From: Serinus canaria
Lineage: Eukaryota > Chordata > Aves > Passeriformes > Fringillidae
NCBI RefSeq assembly: GCF_022539315.1
Contig: NC_066316.1
Coordinates: forward strand, 55,367,994-55,431,993
Direction: 5' to 3'
Length of the DNA: 64,000 nt
The notes beneath the pieces were generated by a model. The model was not told where the DNA came from. It saw only the letters and a list, made by a program, of their open reading frames with translations, and did not search any database. Every line of letters starts with the position of its first letter. The stretch's first letter is position 1. A program made the translations under genes and the position numbers. Positions 13,501-24,900 of this stretch are shown here, piece by piece.

Positions 13501-15435
13501 TGTGGTGTGCTGTTTTTCATGTTGCAGCATAGCAGGATACATTATTTGGTGCCACAAAATTTAGTATTGCTTTAATCCTCTCTACCATGTCTATGTTTTT
13601 ACTGATTTTGAGGTATTCTGTTGTTTTGCTCTAGTCTCTTTTATTCATATTAGAGTTATTACAAGATTTGTTACTATAAACAAATAGAAATGCTTATTAT
13701 AATTATTGGTGAATATTCTGAATTCATGAGCAACATACTAAAAATGCCATTATGTTAAAAGATCTTTATATCCTGATTTAATCCATTGGACAGTGTGTGC
13801 CCAGTATATCCCCATTAGTTTTGATTTATTTCAGTAGATTCTGAGCTTTTCCATATCCAAATCAAGTTTTTTTTCTCATTGTTTTTAGGCTAATGAATTC
13901 ACTTAGGCATAGAAAAATGATAATTTTACTACTTGTAGTAGAAATTAGCTCCAAGCAACGCATTTGCTGCAGTGCATTTACGTGTCTGTGTCTTATGACA
14001 GAGAAACATTAAACATTCAAATTCCAATTCAGTTCTGACATTTTTGCACTAAGTCTCTTTCAAAGGTTGTAGTGCACAATGTTATGAGCAGTCCTATTAG
14101 TGTCAAACAAAATTAGCAAATCTACTGCAAATCAGTGGTGACTGTTACAGTAATTTGCCTGCCTGACAAGGCTGGCTTCAGAAAAGCAAGACTCTCCATT
14201 GTTTTAGGAGTTCATGTAAGTGCCATAGCATGTGTAAAAGATGGAATCAGAGCCTGTGCTTTCCATTTTCAGAGACCTTCAAACTGATCTCATAGCTATT
14301 TTTGCATAACTTCTTTTTTAAGTACTTTCCTTGACTGCAAAATGCTTGAGGCTCTAACTAATAAAGGTACCTGTAGACATACTGGTACTGATCTAGATTA
14401 CCTATAGATCTATAATCAACATTTTAAAAGATATTCTTTAAATTATTTTCTTTAAATGATTTGTTGTGAGTACTGCTTGTCTTTAAGACTTCTGTTAAAA
14501 ATTAGACTTCTTTTCAATGTGTTATTTTTTTAAAATTTGACTGTGTCAGAAGCTCTAAGGGAGTGGGTCAACAACACACAAAAGGTTATTACACAAAAAG
14601 TTTTCATGTCAGTAGAAAGAATGGCTGCAGAACCTGTAAATGCCAATATGATGCCAGTTGCAGAACTGCAATGGGCTGTAACAAAACCCCCAAATATTTA
14701 AGACTATTTTTTTTAAATATGGTCATTGCAGATGCTACTGTAGTGGGTAGTTTATAGACAAGAGGGTGATTTCTTGTCACTGTCTTTAAATACTAAAGTC
14801 TTCAGGAAAAATGAATTTTTAAACTAGTAGGTGTGCCTACTTATTAGCATGAATGATTGAAATAGGAGTGCTACCTTGGATAGTTATTCTTGTTGATGAA
14901 ATTCACTGGATTTTCTAGATTTCTATCTGATTTGTCAGTGTCCATACCATCCCTTTAAGTACATGATTTAGGAAAATAAGTAATTATAAGGAAAAATGGC
15001 AAGTTGAGTCTGATCAGTTATATCAAGCTGTTTTCACCTTATCTATTGGTGCAGAAAAAGATGTGTGTGTGAACACTTAATTTCACTGTCCCCTGTGCCA
15101 AATGGGTGAATAAACAGACACCTGTGAGCAGCAAATCCTGGATCTTTCAGTCTGAGCTGAAACCATTACACATGATTAACTCCAATGTTGGGTATCCTGA
15201 TTTGAGCTAATATCTTCTCCAGGGTGCTGCTTTTAAAAATGACTTAAGTGTGCCTACAATGGTTTTCTAAATGGTGGTGTTTTAATTTCTGACTGTATTC
15301 GTTTGAGTGTGGATACTGTGCAAGTGAGTCATATGTGAGTAATATGTTTACATCACATGGAGATTAAGACAGCAGTCAGTGGAGATGAAAATAACAGTGC
15401 AGCAGCACAGGCAAATACACAATAAACATAAAATG

Positions 15436-15470
15436 CAAATGCATTCATTGATTAGTTATGAATGCATTTG
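15436..15470. repeat. 13-bp inverted repeat with 9-nt loop
   Basis: CAAATGCATTCAT (15436-15448) and ATGAATGCATTTG (15458-15470) are exact reverse complements around TGATTAGTT. This is isolated in noncoding DNA upstream of the recognised exons. Confidence 0.9.
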
Positions 15471-17069
15471 GCTTCTACACGTGTGGAAGAACAAAATGCA
15501 GCCCATCCAGGTAAAATATGGTGCACAGCAATTTAATTTCAGTTGGTTTTGTTTTTAGTCACTCAATACGCAAAATAGGAGCAAGTATGCAGCAAGGGCT
15601 GGAAATGGGAAAGATGCACAGCATCAAAAAAAAAAATATTTTGGACATATCTTCCAATTCACTGCAGAACTCATGTTGTTCCCATTCATTTCTCCAAGCA
15701 CCCAGGGGAAGCTTTTTTGATCAAATGGAAGAGTGGTTAAGGGCAGTGCAGTTATGCCCAGACCACGTCCTTTCTTCTAAGAAACAAGATTAAATCACTG
15801 CACTGCGCTCTGCTCATGCTCTGTTCCTTCCTGTGTAAACCACAGCACAGGAAATTGGGGGATAATGTGAGTCTGGATGGCTCAGGAGCATCTGATATGC
15901 TCATGAGAATATGGCCACAACAGGGCCTTAGCTTGGATTTAAGGACTGGAAGTCTCCCAAGTCCCATACCATGAACATATGCTGTGAAAGTCAAAAGTGC
16001 TCCTGTGAGGGACAGCCACCAGCCTGAGTTAACGCACACACTCTCTGGTGCTGGCTAAATTTTTGGTTTCCCAGATTCCAGAAATTTCATCTGCTTGTAC
16101 AGTCCACAACATGTGCATTCAGAGAGTCTGTTTGCTGATTGTACTTGCAATAAATTGCTAAGAACAAAATAGGACACATTGATTTGTTCAGTTTATTCTA
16201 ACCTGTTTTTTTTTTTTTAAATGCAACCTTCTTTGGATGATAAATGGAATCATTCTCTGTATCTTTCTAAATAGTGGCTAGATAGGCACACTCTCTTAGA
16301 AGTGCAGGAAATCAAAAAGAATTTCTTAAATTTGAAATACATATTTTGTAAACACATTTCAGACAGTAAGAGCAGAAAGTCCTCAGCTGTGTGCCAGTCG
16401 CTGTGCAGCAGCAAGTGACACAGCAGGCAGTGTGAGCCTGCTTCTCCATACTTCAGTTTCCTGAAATTATTCCACCAGTGTGTGTGTGGGTTTTCTCTAT
16501 TTCCACTCTTCCAAATGACATAAAACCTTTGGCTCTCAAAGAACTGTACCGAGGTTTCCTGTACTCTGTGCAAACCCCCGAGAGCTGATCCCCATCGTTT
16601 TCTCTAGCAGGGGTTTGGCCAAGGATGACTGGTTTCTTTTTAACTCTTGTGCATGGATTTTCTTTCTGCAGAAACTGATGGGAAGCAGACTGGTGCTCAT
16701 AGGTGGAGCAGGCTGGGAGTGATGTTTAGACCTAGATCCCAAATCTTGGAAGTTTAGATAAATGGTCTGTTACTGTGACCATCTTACCGTCTCTGATAAA
16801 GCACATTCAGCAGAAGTACCTATCTGAAAGCTGCACTTTGACAAATTCTGTCTTTCACCTTAAAATATAAAACTTTGATAAGTGCATGAGGACTATAAAA
16901 ATATATCCCCAATCTTTGTATCAATGCTGCTCATTCTTGTTGTCAACTGAGTAGCAGTGGCTGCTGAAAACAATTTTTCCCTCTTTTCTTTTATGCTGGA
17001 GTCTATAGAGTTACTGTTAAACCTAGAATAAATCTATGCTTTAGAGCTACCACCAAATTGAATTTTTTT

Positions 17070-17096
17070 GTTGGGTTTTTTTTTTAAAAACCCAAC
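17070..17096. repeat. 11-bp inverted repeat with T5 loop
   Basis: GTTGGGTTTTT (17070-17080) pairs with AAAAACCCAAC (17086-17096) across five T residues. It is intergenic or first-intron sequence. A terminator-like shape has no meaning here because this is eukaryotic DNA. Confidence 0.85.
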
Positions 17097-19194
17097 ACTT
17101 CCCTGGCATTGTCCCATAAAAAAGGTCAACTGGTAGTTTAAAGGAAAAGAAATGAATTTGCATTGCCCCTGTGCAGTACCCCTAATTGGTGTAATCTACC
17201 TATAATGGAAGCGTTGATTAAATGATGCACCTTAAAATATTGCCCCTTTTCATAAGCAGTGTCCTCCCAATATTGCTTTCACTCTGCAAGCTTTCCTACA
17301 GCTGCTTTAAGTTAAAACTGTCCTTAATGAAGATAGGAGTTGTTATATAACATAACTTATTGAAGGCTTTAGAGGATGTATGCCATACTGCTCATCAAAC
17401 AAAATTTTCCACTGAGGTGCTGTCCACTGCTTTCTGTACTGTGTTTTTTACTGTGACATTGAAACATGGCAGCTGATTTGGGACACTTTTCTGTACTTAC
17501 AGGTTGATTTGGCAGTATGAGATAAACCTGGGAAACAAAATAAGACAAAAAGCTCTTTGATGTTTTTAGTGCAGAAATATCAAAACCAAAGAAAGCAAAA
17601 AAAGAATACTGAAAATGAGGAGCTGTGAGGAACTTGAATTTCACTAAAACAAGAAACAAAACAAATATTCATGTTTTTCAGTCTGTGAGAATCAATCAAG
17701 ATGCTTTTATTAGACATGTATGAACGTGACTGTGTTGTGGCTCTGTGCATGAGCCTCCTTCCTGTGTTGCCTTGAAGCAGAACCCAGCATTTGCCACCCT
17801 GCACTGTCCCATCCCCAAGCTGTCCCATCCCCAAGCACCACCACCAGGTGCTTGATGTGCCATCCACTGCTGCACAGTACACACCTGTCAGCAGGATAGC
17901 ACACATTAGAAAAAGTATGCATGGTGAACATTCCATCAGCATCTTCATGACTATCTGAAGATCCATAGTTGGTTGTGTTCATTGATCCAAATAATTTGTT
18001 CTAAATGTTTTAAAGTAAACATATCCAATTTGTCTTTTTTTGCCTAACCAAAAAATTCTTGTAGAAAAGAAGCCTGTTGGTGACGCTTTAGTAGAGAAAG
18101 GGTTTGTAAAAGTATGAAGATATTTGATTAAAGGTATCTTTCTTGCAACATTTCTTTCAGATGCAGAATCATATTGTCAGAGTCCTTGTGTTTTACAGAA
18201 ACAGAAATTTGAATTTGGCCTCTATAATGATACATTTACAATAATATCGTAATAAAAGTGAGCCTTTTTATTCTCATTTCAATAGCGTGTGTTACTCTGT
18301 TGGCCCCTGTAGGGGAATAACATATGAATCTCCACAAAGAATGTTTCATATCTGCCTTCATTTTACCAGAGGAAAAAAATATCTGTTCAAGTGCTCTAGT
18401 GCTCTGACTTAATGAAATGGAAAGTACTGCATATTATCAGAAATTTGAGTATGTTTCAGACTGATCTAGGCACACTCCAAAAATTCTCAGCATCCTTATG
18501 TATGTTTCGTGCCCCTTGTACAACAAATCAAATACATTATTCAAAGCTAAGTGGCCTACATATCTATTAAAATTCATTGCTTACTATTTCTTCCACTTCC
18601 AGTTGCAAAGCTGAAGGACATCTCTGTCTCACAGGAGCATGCAGTGAACCTAAGTGGTTGTTTTTAAAAGCTGTTTTCCTTTATATGTGTGGCAACCTAG
18701 AGAAGAAGATCTGTGCCATTCAACCATTTTTACCTACTGAGCACGATGTTGTTAAAAAAGCACTGGTGAGAAAGCTGCATCAATTTTTGCACTCATCTTT
18801 TTGCTTTAGGATATCAGCAGTGTAGTTGGGTTGTCACGGTCCCTGGATGAATTATTCAGGCTCTTGACATCAGAGATTTCTGCTAGCGGATTGGCTGGTG
18901 CTGGGATAATAAAATCTTTCCACGGAAAAACAGTGGAGAAGGATGATGGCAGTGAGACCAGCAGAGCTGCTGCTTCCAATACAGCTGGCTTTGTCTGGCT
19001 GTTGCCTCTCTGCAAGAACATATAAGGATGTTTTTAAGGTTTGGCTTCATATGAATTCTCAGATAAGAGATGGTGGAGGGATTTTTGTAAGAGGCCAGCA
19101 TTTCCAGTGAGGGAAAGAAATCGGATCATTGTTGAAAAATTACTTCTGGCTGTATCCTAAAGACACGCTGCACAGGAGAGAGGGGTAGAAGCCG

Positions 19195-19254
19195 CAGCAG
19201 CCATCCACAGCAGCAGCAGTAGGAGAAGCAGCATCCACAGCAGCAGCAGCAGCA
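19195..19254 (+). repeat. CAG-rich tandem repeat with a 30-bp duplicated unit
   Basis: A unit starting CATCCACAGCAGCAGCAG occurs at 19202 and again at 19232, each followed by more CAG triplets; the second run has six. This is a short CAG/CTG microsatellite combined with a 30-bp tandem duplication. It lies directly upstream of an ATG and a strong donor, so it could be 5' untranslated sequence. Confidence 0.85.
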
Positions 19255-19260
19255 GTGCCT

Positions 19261-19339
19261 ATGGCTCACTATAAAGGTGCTGGTGGCAGAAATGTGCTGT
19301 CATTGAATGTGCTTCCTGAATTCTTCCAGTGCCAGCAGG
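19261..19339 (+). CDS. Candidate alternative first coding exon of SYNE1 (speculative)
   Basis: An ATG at 19261, with an in-frame TAG upstream at 19186, opens 26 codons beginning MAHYKGAGG and ending QCQQ, then one G before the perfect donor GTAAGT at 19340. The single trailing G is exactly what the 21883 exon needs to complete its Asp codon, so splicing would give ...[12 protein letters not shown]. The human leader I remember starts MATSRGAS and ends LQD, so there is faint resemblance at both ends. Phase agreement has a one-in-three chance of arising randomly and no promoter is evident. It could be a real bird-specific or diverged first exon, or coincidence. Confidence 0.25.
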
Positions 19340-21882
19340 GTAAGTGGTGCAAATACGGAGCTGACAGCCCTTGTTTGCTGACAGCCCTTTTGACCTATGA
19401 GTGGGGAGAGTGTAAGAAGCTGTGTGACACACAGGTTTTGTGGGTATAAATAAGCGGTACCTGTGCAGAGAATTTAATCAATGAAAATAGCACAATTGCT
19501 TTCAGGTAAATTTTTAAAAGCATATTTACAATGGAATTTTAAAAATCAATGCACTGCTTGTGTTGTGTTGAGACATAGATTTTACAGTGCTAAAATTTGT
19601 TCCTTTTAAGCCTATACAAAATAAATGCTAGAACCAAGGAAACTTTACTTAGTAGTTCCAGTTGGGCACATAAAGAATATGTTGCTCACATAAATTCCCT
19701 TGAAGCAGGTTATTTAGAAGGGCTATTTCTGCTGTTTTTTGGTATGACAGAAACTCAAGACTGTGTGCCTTCTGCTTGTAAATTGTCTCTTTAGAAGCTG
19801 GAAGCTGGTTGTCTGATTTCCAGTTTTTTTCAGAAGGTTGTGTTTTAAATCACCATGATGCACTGGAACTACAAATTATGGAATCATTTTCAGTCATTTA
19901 ATTGATGAGAAGTTTAACTTCTGAAGTTCTGGTTTATTTCGTTTTGGCATGCCTTTTTGTATCAGGGTTGCTGGGGAGATTTTTGCATCACAGAGGTGTG
20001 AATTAAGGCAGAAATTAATTCTGTGTGTGATTGATCTCTATCCCTACACCTATTCACACAGAACCCAGTGGAAGTGTGCAAGTACTTCCATGGAAATAAT
20101 TTGGCTACCTATATATGTAATTGCAGATCACAGCTGACATTTACTGTGTGTCTAAAGGAAAGCTTGTTCATGGTTAGGAACCATGCAGTGAGAAGTCTGT
20201 TTTTCAGAATGTGGAAACAATTGTCACATACAAAGCCAAGACACGTCCCTGCAAAAAACAGCCAGTGTGGAACGAAGCATGATGCAGTATCTTAGTGATA
20301 TTTTTCATAACTTGCCCATGACTGCAACAAGTAGATTCTGAGTATGTAATAAATTAAAAAAAAAGAAAGTCATCCTGCCTGCCCAATGATATCAAAGGAA
20401 ACTATAGAATGTAGAATTATTTTCTTAGGAATAAAGTGTGATAGTCTAGCATGTCATAATCTAGATCCTGGTGAGATTAGGTATCTTTTTTTCCTCTTGT
20501 ATTTCTTATATGTGAGATGGTATTTATATATAAAGGAAATATTCCTGAATTATAATGCACAGACATTTTTGGGGAGCTTGTATATGGTCACTGACCAACT
20601 GAAGAGAACATTTTGACCTATGAATTCTGTGTAGTGATTTCTATCCCTATGTACCCTAATTGTGAGGCAGCATTGCATGAGTGTAAATTAGGGAGTTTAT
20701 TGCTAGGAAAGCAATAAGCTTAGTAGTTACCTATTCCAGAACTTTAATGGGTGTTAAAGAATATTCCATTTTGGTTGTACAGATGTGGAATAGGAAAAAT
20801 GCTGTTGAGTGCTGCACAAGTTACTAGCAAATGCAGGAGTTGAAATTAGATATTCCATCTGTAGGTTTTGGCATATGTGCATATTCTTATGAAAAGTAAA
20901 TATCAAACAGCGATTGTATTTATTTGAATTTTCTATTGGGAACTGAAGGTGTTCATTCAGAACTGATGATGTTAATAACATGATTTTTTTTTTCCATGAA
21001 ATAGATGTTTCCTCCTATTATTGAAAGAAAAATCTCTGTTGTAAATACTTGAATACCTCTGCTGTGAAATTATTCCATGTGTCAAAACTGATTGCCCGCA
21101 AGAAAGGGGCAGGACTTTGTGGGTTGGTTATAATGCTGTGATGCTCTTCTCTTCCCTCCACTGCTGTGACCCTTGCTGCTGAAGCTGGAGGAGCTCATTT
21201 GGGAGCTATTTTTATCTGTGCATCTGGCAGCTGTCCTGCAGGGACAATCTGACAGTCAGGGAAATGCACTATAAACCAGACAAGTGCTTCAAGAAAGGAC
21301 TTAGGGACCTAGTAAGTAGTGATGTAGAAACTGCCTGGACTAGCTAATGGCTCCTTCCCAGCAGGATCTCCCAGGGGACAAATAAGTTTGGTAATGCAAT
21401 TTCAAATCTTAATTCAACATTCTAAACATTTTCAAATACATATGCTAAGAAGTATTTTTTTTTTCTAAGTCTCTAGCTGACTTTCTGCATAAAAGCAGCT
21501 TGGCTGTGGGAGATGTGGGTTCTAGTTTTAAAGCAAAGTGAAGGTCTAGGTGCTCAGACCTTGGGTAAGTATGGTATGGATTTAGAATTCAAATTTATCT
21601 TGACATTTAGATTTTAAATAGTGTCTTTATCATCATTATCTTGTTAAGACTTGAACTTTGCTGTGAAACTCTTCAAATAGTTGGGTATCAGAACATTATT
21701 GTAATAATAAAAGTATTTCTTATGAGTATTTGGAGGCAAAATTGACTGTCTCAATAAAATACAGAGTTATTTCTGGCAAGAGCAGAATACATTTGTTGTC
21801 AGTAGGAAATTTTACTCTTCCACCATGTAAATCTGAAAGTATCCAGTGATGTTTAATCAAACTGATTTCCTTTTATTCTCAG
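19340..21882 (+). other. Noncoding sequence before the first certain SYNE1 exon
   Basis: AT-rich intron-like DNA ends in the branch/pyrimidine region TTTCCTTTTATTCTCAG. If the 19261 candidate exon is real, this is a 2.5-kb intron; otherwise it is the 3' end of a longer first intron. No other feature is recognised. Confidence 0.6.
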
Positions 21883-21944
21883 ATGAGCAAGAGTCAGTGC
21901 AGAAACGGACTTTCACAAAATGGATCAATACTCATCTGGCTAAG
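21883..21944 (+). CDS. SYNE1: SYNE1 exon: start of CH domain 1
   Basis: This 62-nt exon follows a pyrimidine tract and AG at 21881-21882 and ends at a GTAACA donor. It opens in phase 1: the first two bases complete an Asp codon whose first base must be a G in the upstream exon. It then reads 20 codons, [20 protein letters not shown], window residues 1-21. This is the first helix of CH1 and contains the first actin-binding segment typical of the spectrin/dystrophin/nesprin family. It ends on a codon boundary. Confidence 0.97.
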
Positions 21945-24900
21945 GTAACACATGGCTTTGAAACTTTTTTTTTTTTTAATCAAACCTTTTAATGTATGCC
22001 TATACGATCCAGGAGCATAGAATGTGTCAGATTTCTCTGAGCAGTATTTCCTAAAGTTAAAAAAGGAACCTCCTCATCTCCACACTGTGGGGATGAATCT
22101 CAGCATGGCAGGGGTCAGCTGCACAACTGCAAGGGGTGTCCAGAGGCACCCACCCAGCTTCTTTGGCCAGAACTGAAAGGTAGCACAGTACCTGGTACTT
22201 CAGCCAGAGGAAACATCTGAAACTGCTTTCTATGAAATGGAAATACTGGACTTATTGCACACAATATGTTAGAATAAAGCTTAAGTCATGTCTTGTGTAG
22301 TTTGATCTGGTTACAGACATAAGTAGTGCTTCATGAATCCAGTGGTGAATTAATTATCTGATGTATAGTGAGATTTGTCATCAAACTATTGTAGCTTCTT
22401 CTTAACACAACTTAAAACTCACGGTTTTGCCTTTAGAAGACTGTGATTTACACACAGTTTAAAAGTATTGAGCTACAATTGGTTCTCACCTTATCTGAAA
22501 ACATAAGCAGTGAGATTCACTTTGGCATTCCTGGAGTTTTCACACAACACAGCTCTAATCATAGTTATCAATTAGTCCAATAAATTAAAATTTTAAACTC
22601 CAAGAGCAGCTTTTTGAAGTGTGTATATTTAAGCCTGAAGATTAATGATCACTAAAATTGAGTAAAGAATAGCTGTAACAGCACTGTTTTAACTTTTGTG
22701 AAAGGAACTTCTGTTTAAGGCAAAAAATGCCCTGAAAAATGAGCTGAGCAAAGCAGGAAGCCCATATAATGCTGTATGGTGTGATTTGATCTGACAAGAC
22801 AATATGGTAGAGCAGCAATATTTATTTACATTGTTGAGGAATGTAATGGAAGAACTTGCTGTGAAATTAACTACACTGGCATTGTAGAATTCAACTGCAA
22901 GAGCAAAATTACCTTCAGGACTTCTTGGCAATGGATTCTCACTGGAAATGAGGTCTGTCCCCATATTGTCTTTAAAATAATTTGGAAGAGCCCCCCATGT
23001 AGGAGATAACTTAAGCACTCTGTTCTGTTTACTTCAACTGAAATTAAAAGGCATTCAATGTTTGCTAAAGCATCAACTAAGGGGGCTGTGAACGAGTGTC
23101 AGAGGAAAAAAATAACTCTTATTTCATGTTCATCTGTTTCTTTACTGTGTTGTGTCATTAATAATAATCTGATAATTATGGAAAAGTAGAACTATTAGGT
23201 AGGTTATCTGTACCATATTGTTAGATATCATGAGTGTGTGTCTGCATGTCGTGATAATTCCCTAGTTTACAGACTAATCCTTGGCAAGAGACAAAGTAGT
23301 GGTGGCAGCCACTAAGAGATATTGCCATGGATTGGGATTTGTGAATGTTTCCTGCTGTTCTAGTCCATTTGGGCCATGAGAGCTCAGATGAGCCTTTGAC
23401 TTGCATGATCTAGGTGTGTAGTTCCTTAATGGGCCTGATACTGTAAAGACTGATCAAACACATGCAAACCAGGCAGTTATGCAGCAACACCCCTGACTTT
23501 TAGGTACCTTCTAATTACTTGTAGTAACTGATTTGTCTTAACTCACACTTCAGCAGGAAAGCTGTCTGTGATACTTTTGTTGATGGCTTTCAGCACATTT
23601 GCCTCATTACCTAAGCCAGATCATGTGGCTCTGCTTCCCATTCTTCCAGTAATGCTGCCAAAGGGAAGCACTGTTAATAGAAATTAGACTCAATTAAAGT
23701 GACCCATGACATTAAAATTCTTAGGTATTTAAAGCTTAAGCTCTTAAAACTTTGTTAGTTAGGTTTTTGGAAATATGTAAGTGGAAATCTGTTTTCCCAG
23801 TTAATCACAACTGTAGGAAATGCAGGTGGGTCTCTGAAGTGCCCAGGACTCCCCTTGCACTCATGTTCCGCCTTTAACTCAAAATTTCAATATTTAGGCT
23901 ATTTGAGTTATGTAAAGGGTTGTTGTGGTTTTGATTGTTTCAAAAGAAACTGGAGATATGTAAGATCTGCATTGTCTGGAAGCCTTTGAAATGTGATATG
24001 GAAAAATCCTGGAAGGAGACCCACTTTTAGGCAGCACTGTCTGCATTCTTCTCTTGTCTTTGACCCAATAAAAAGTGGAATATCTACTAGTCTGGTACTG
24101 GTGAGGAACACTGTGAAGTGCTGGCCTAAACTTAGATGGGAAACAGCAATAGATGCTGCACCACTGGGAGAGTAAAGGAGCTGGGAGTGAAGGAGTGAAG
24201 CTAAGCCAAGAGAAAAAGGGGTAGACAGAAGGAAGATGATTTGAATTTTGTCTTTGTGTCTCACCATTGATCCAGAAACACTGTGCTACATTTGACTCAG
24301 TATATGCATTCCAAATTCACAGTAAATTCACGTCAAATCGTCTCTCTGTCTCTTTGCTGCTCTTGGAAAACTCTATATTTCTTTCCTTTCATTGCCATTT
24401 TTGATAATCTCATAAAATTATTAATGAGAAAAGGAATAGGAGGAAATAAGAGAAAACTGTAATTAGGGTATGTGTTACTCTTAACACCATGGCTATCTAA
24501 AGAATTGTTTCATCATAAACAAGTTTGAGGGGTTTTGAAAAATAAGTACTTCATGAAACTTCAAAAGCAGGAGAAATTAATGGTAACTGTGCAAAGATTG
24601 ATGGGGTTTTACTGTTGGGATTGAAAGATGGTTTACAGGTAGCAATGGAAAGGAAACTACTCAGGTAGAGTTGTCATCCTTATATTGTGTTGATTGAGTA
24701 GAGCAAAGGAGAGTATAAAAAGGAGCAGTTCCTCATATTGTGAGGAGTAGTGATTTGAAATAAATGGAATTACAGAAGTGATTTGATTATTTTAGGTAGA
24801 ACCAAGACCAATTTGTAGCATGGGAACATAAGGCAGGATGTGATTGTCAGGGTTTGCTAGGAGTAAAAGATTCTTCCCTGCTCATCTCAAAGATCTTCGT

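Larger units (their letters stand above)
4557..19194. other. Noncoding upstream or first-intron DNA
   Basis: This 14.6-kb stretch holds two small inverted repeats (15436, 17070), scattered GC-richer islands (about 6040-6240 and 7200-7440) and homopolymer runs. No exon with a homologous translation was found on either strand. The SYNE1 leader exon encoding the human MATSRGAS-like start was looked for and not seen. Confidence 0.65.

Noticed and set aside
13261..13575. 104-residue open frame on the + strand overlapping a minus-strand frame
   Set aside because: Neither frame shows a motif or homology I recognise, and length alone is expected by chance in 64 kb.
17580..17966. 128-residue open frame on the minus strand with overlapping frames beside it
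   Set aside because: No known domain, several overlapping frames are equally open, and there is no promoter or splice support. The inner part comes from a local CCCCAAGC duplication.
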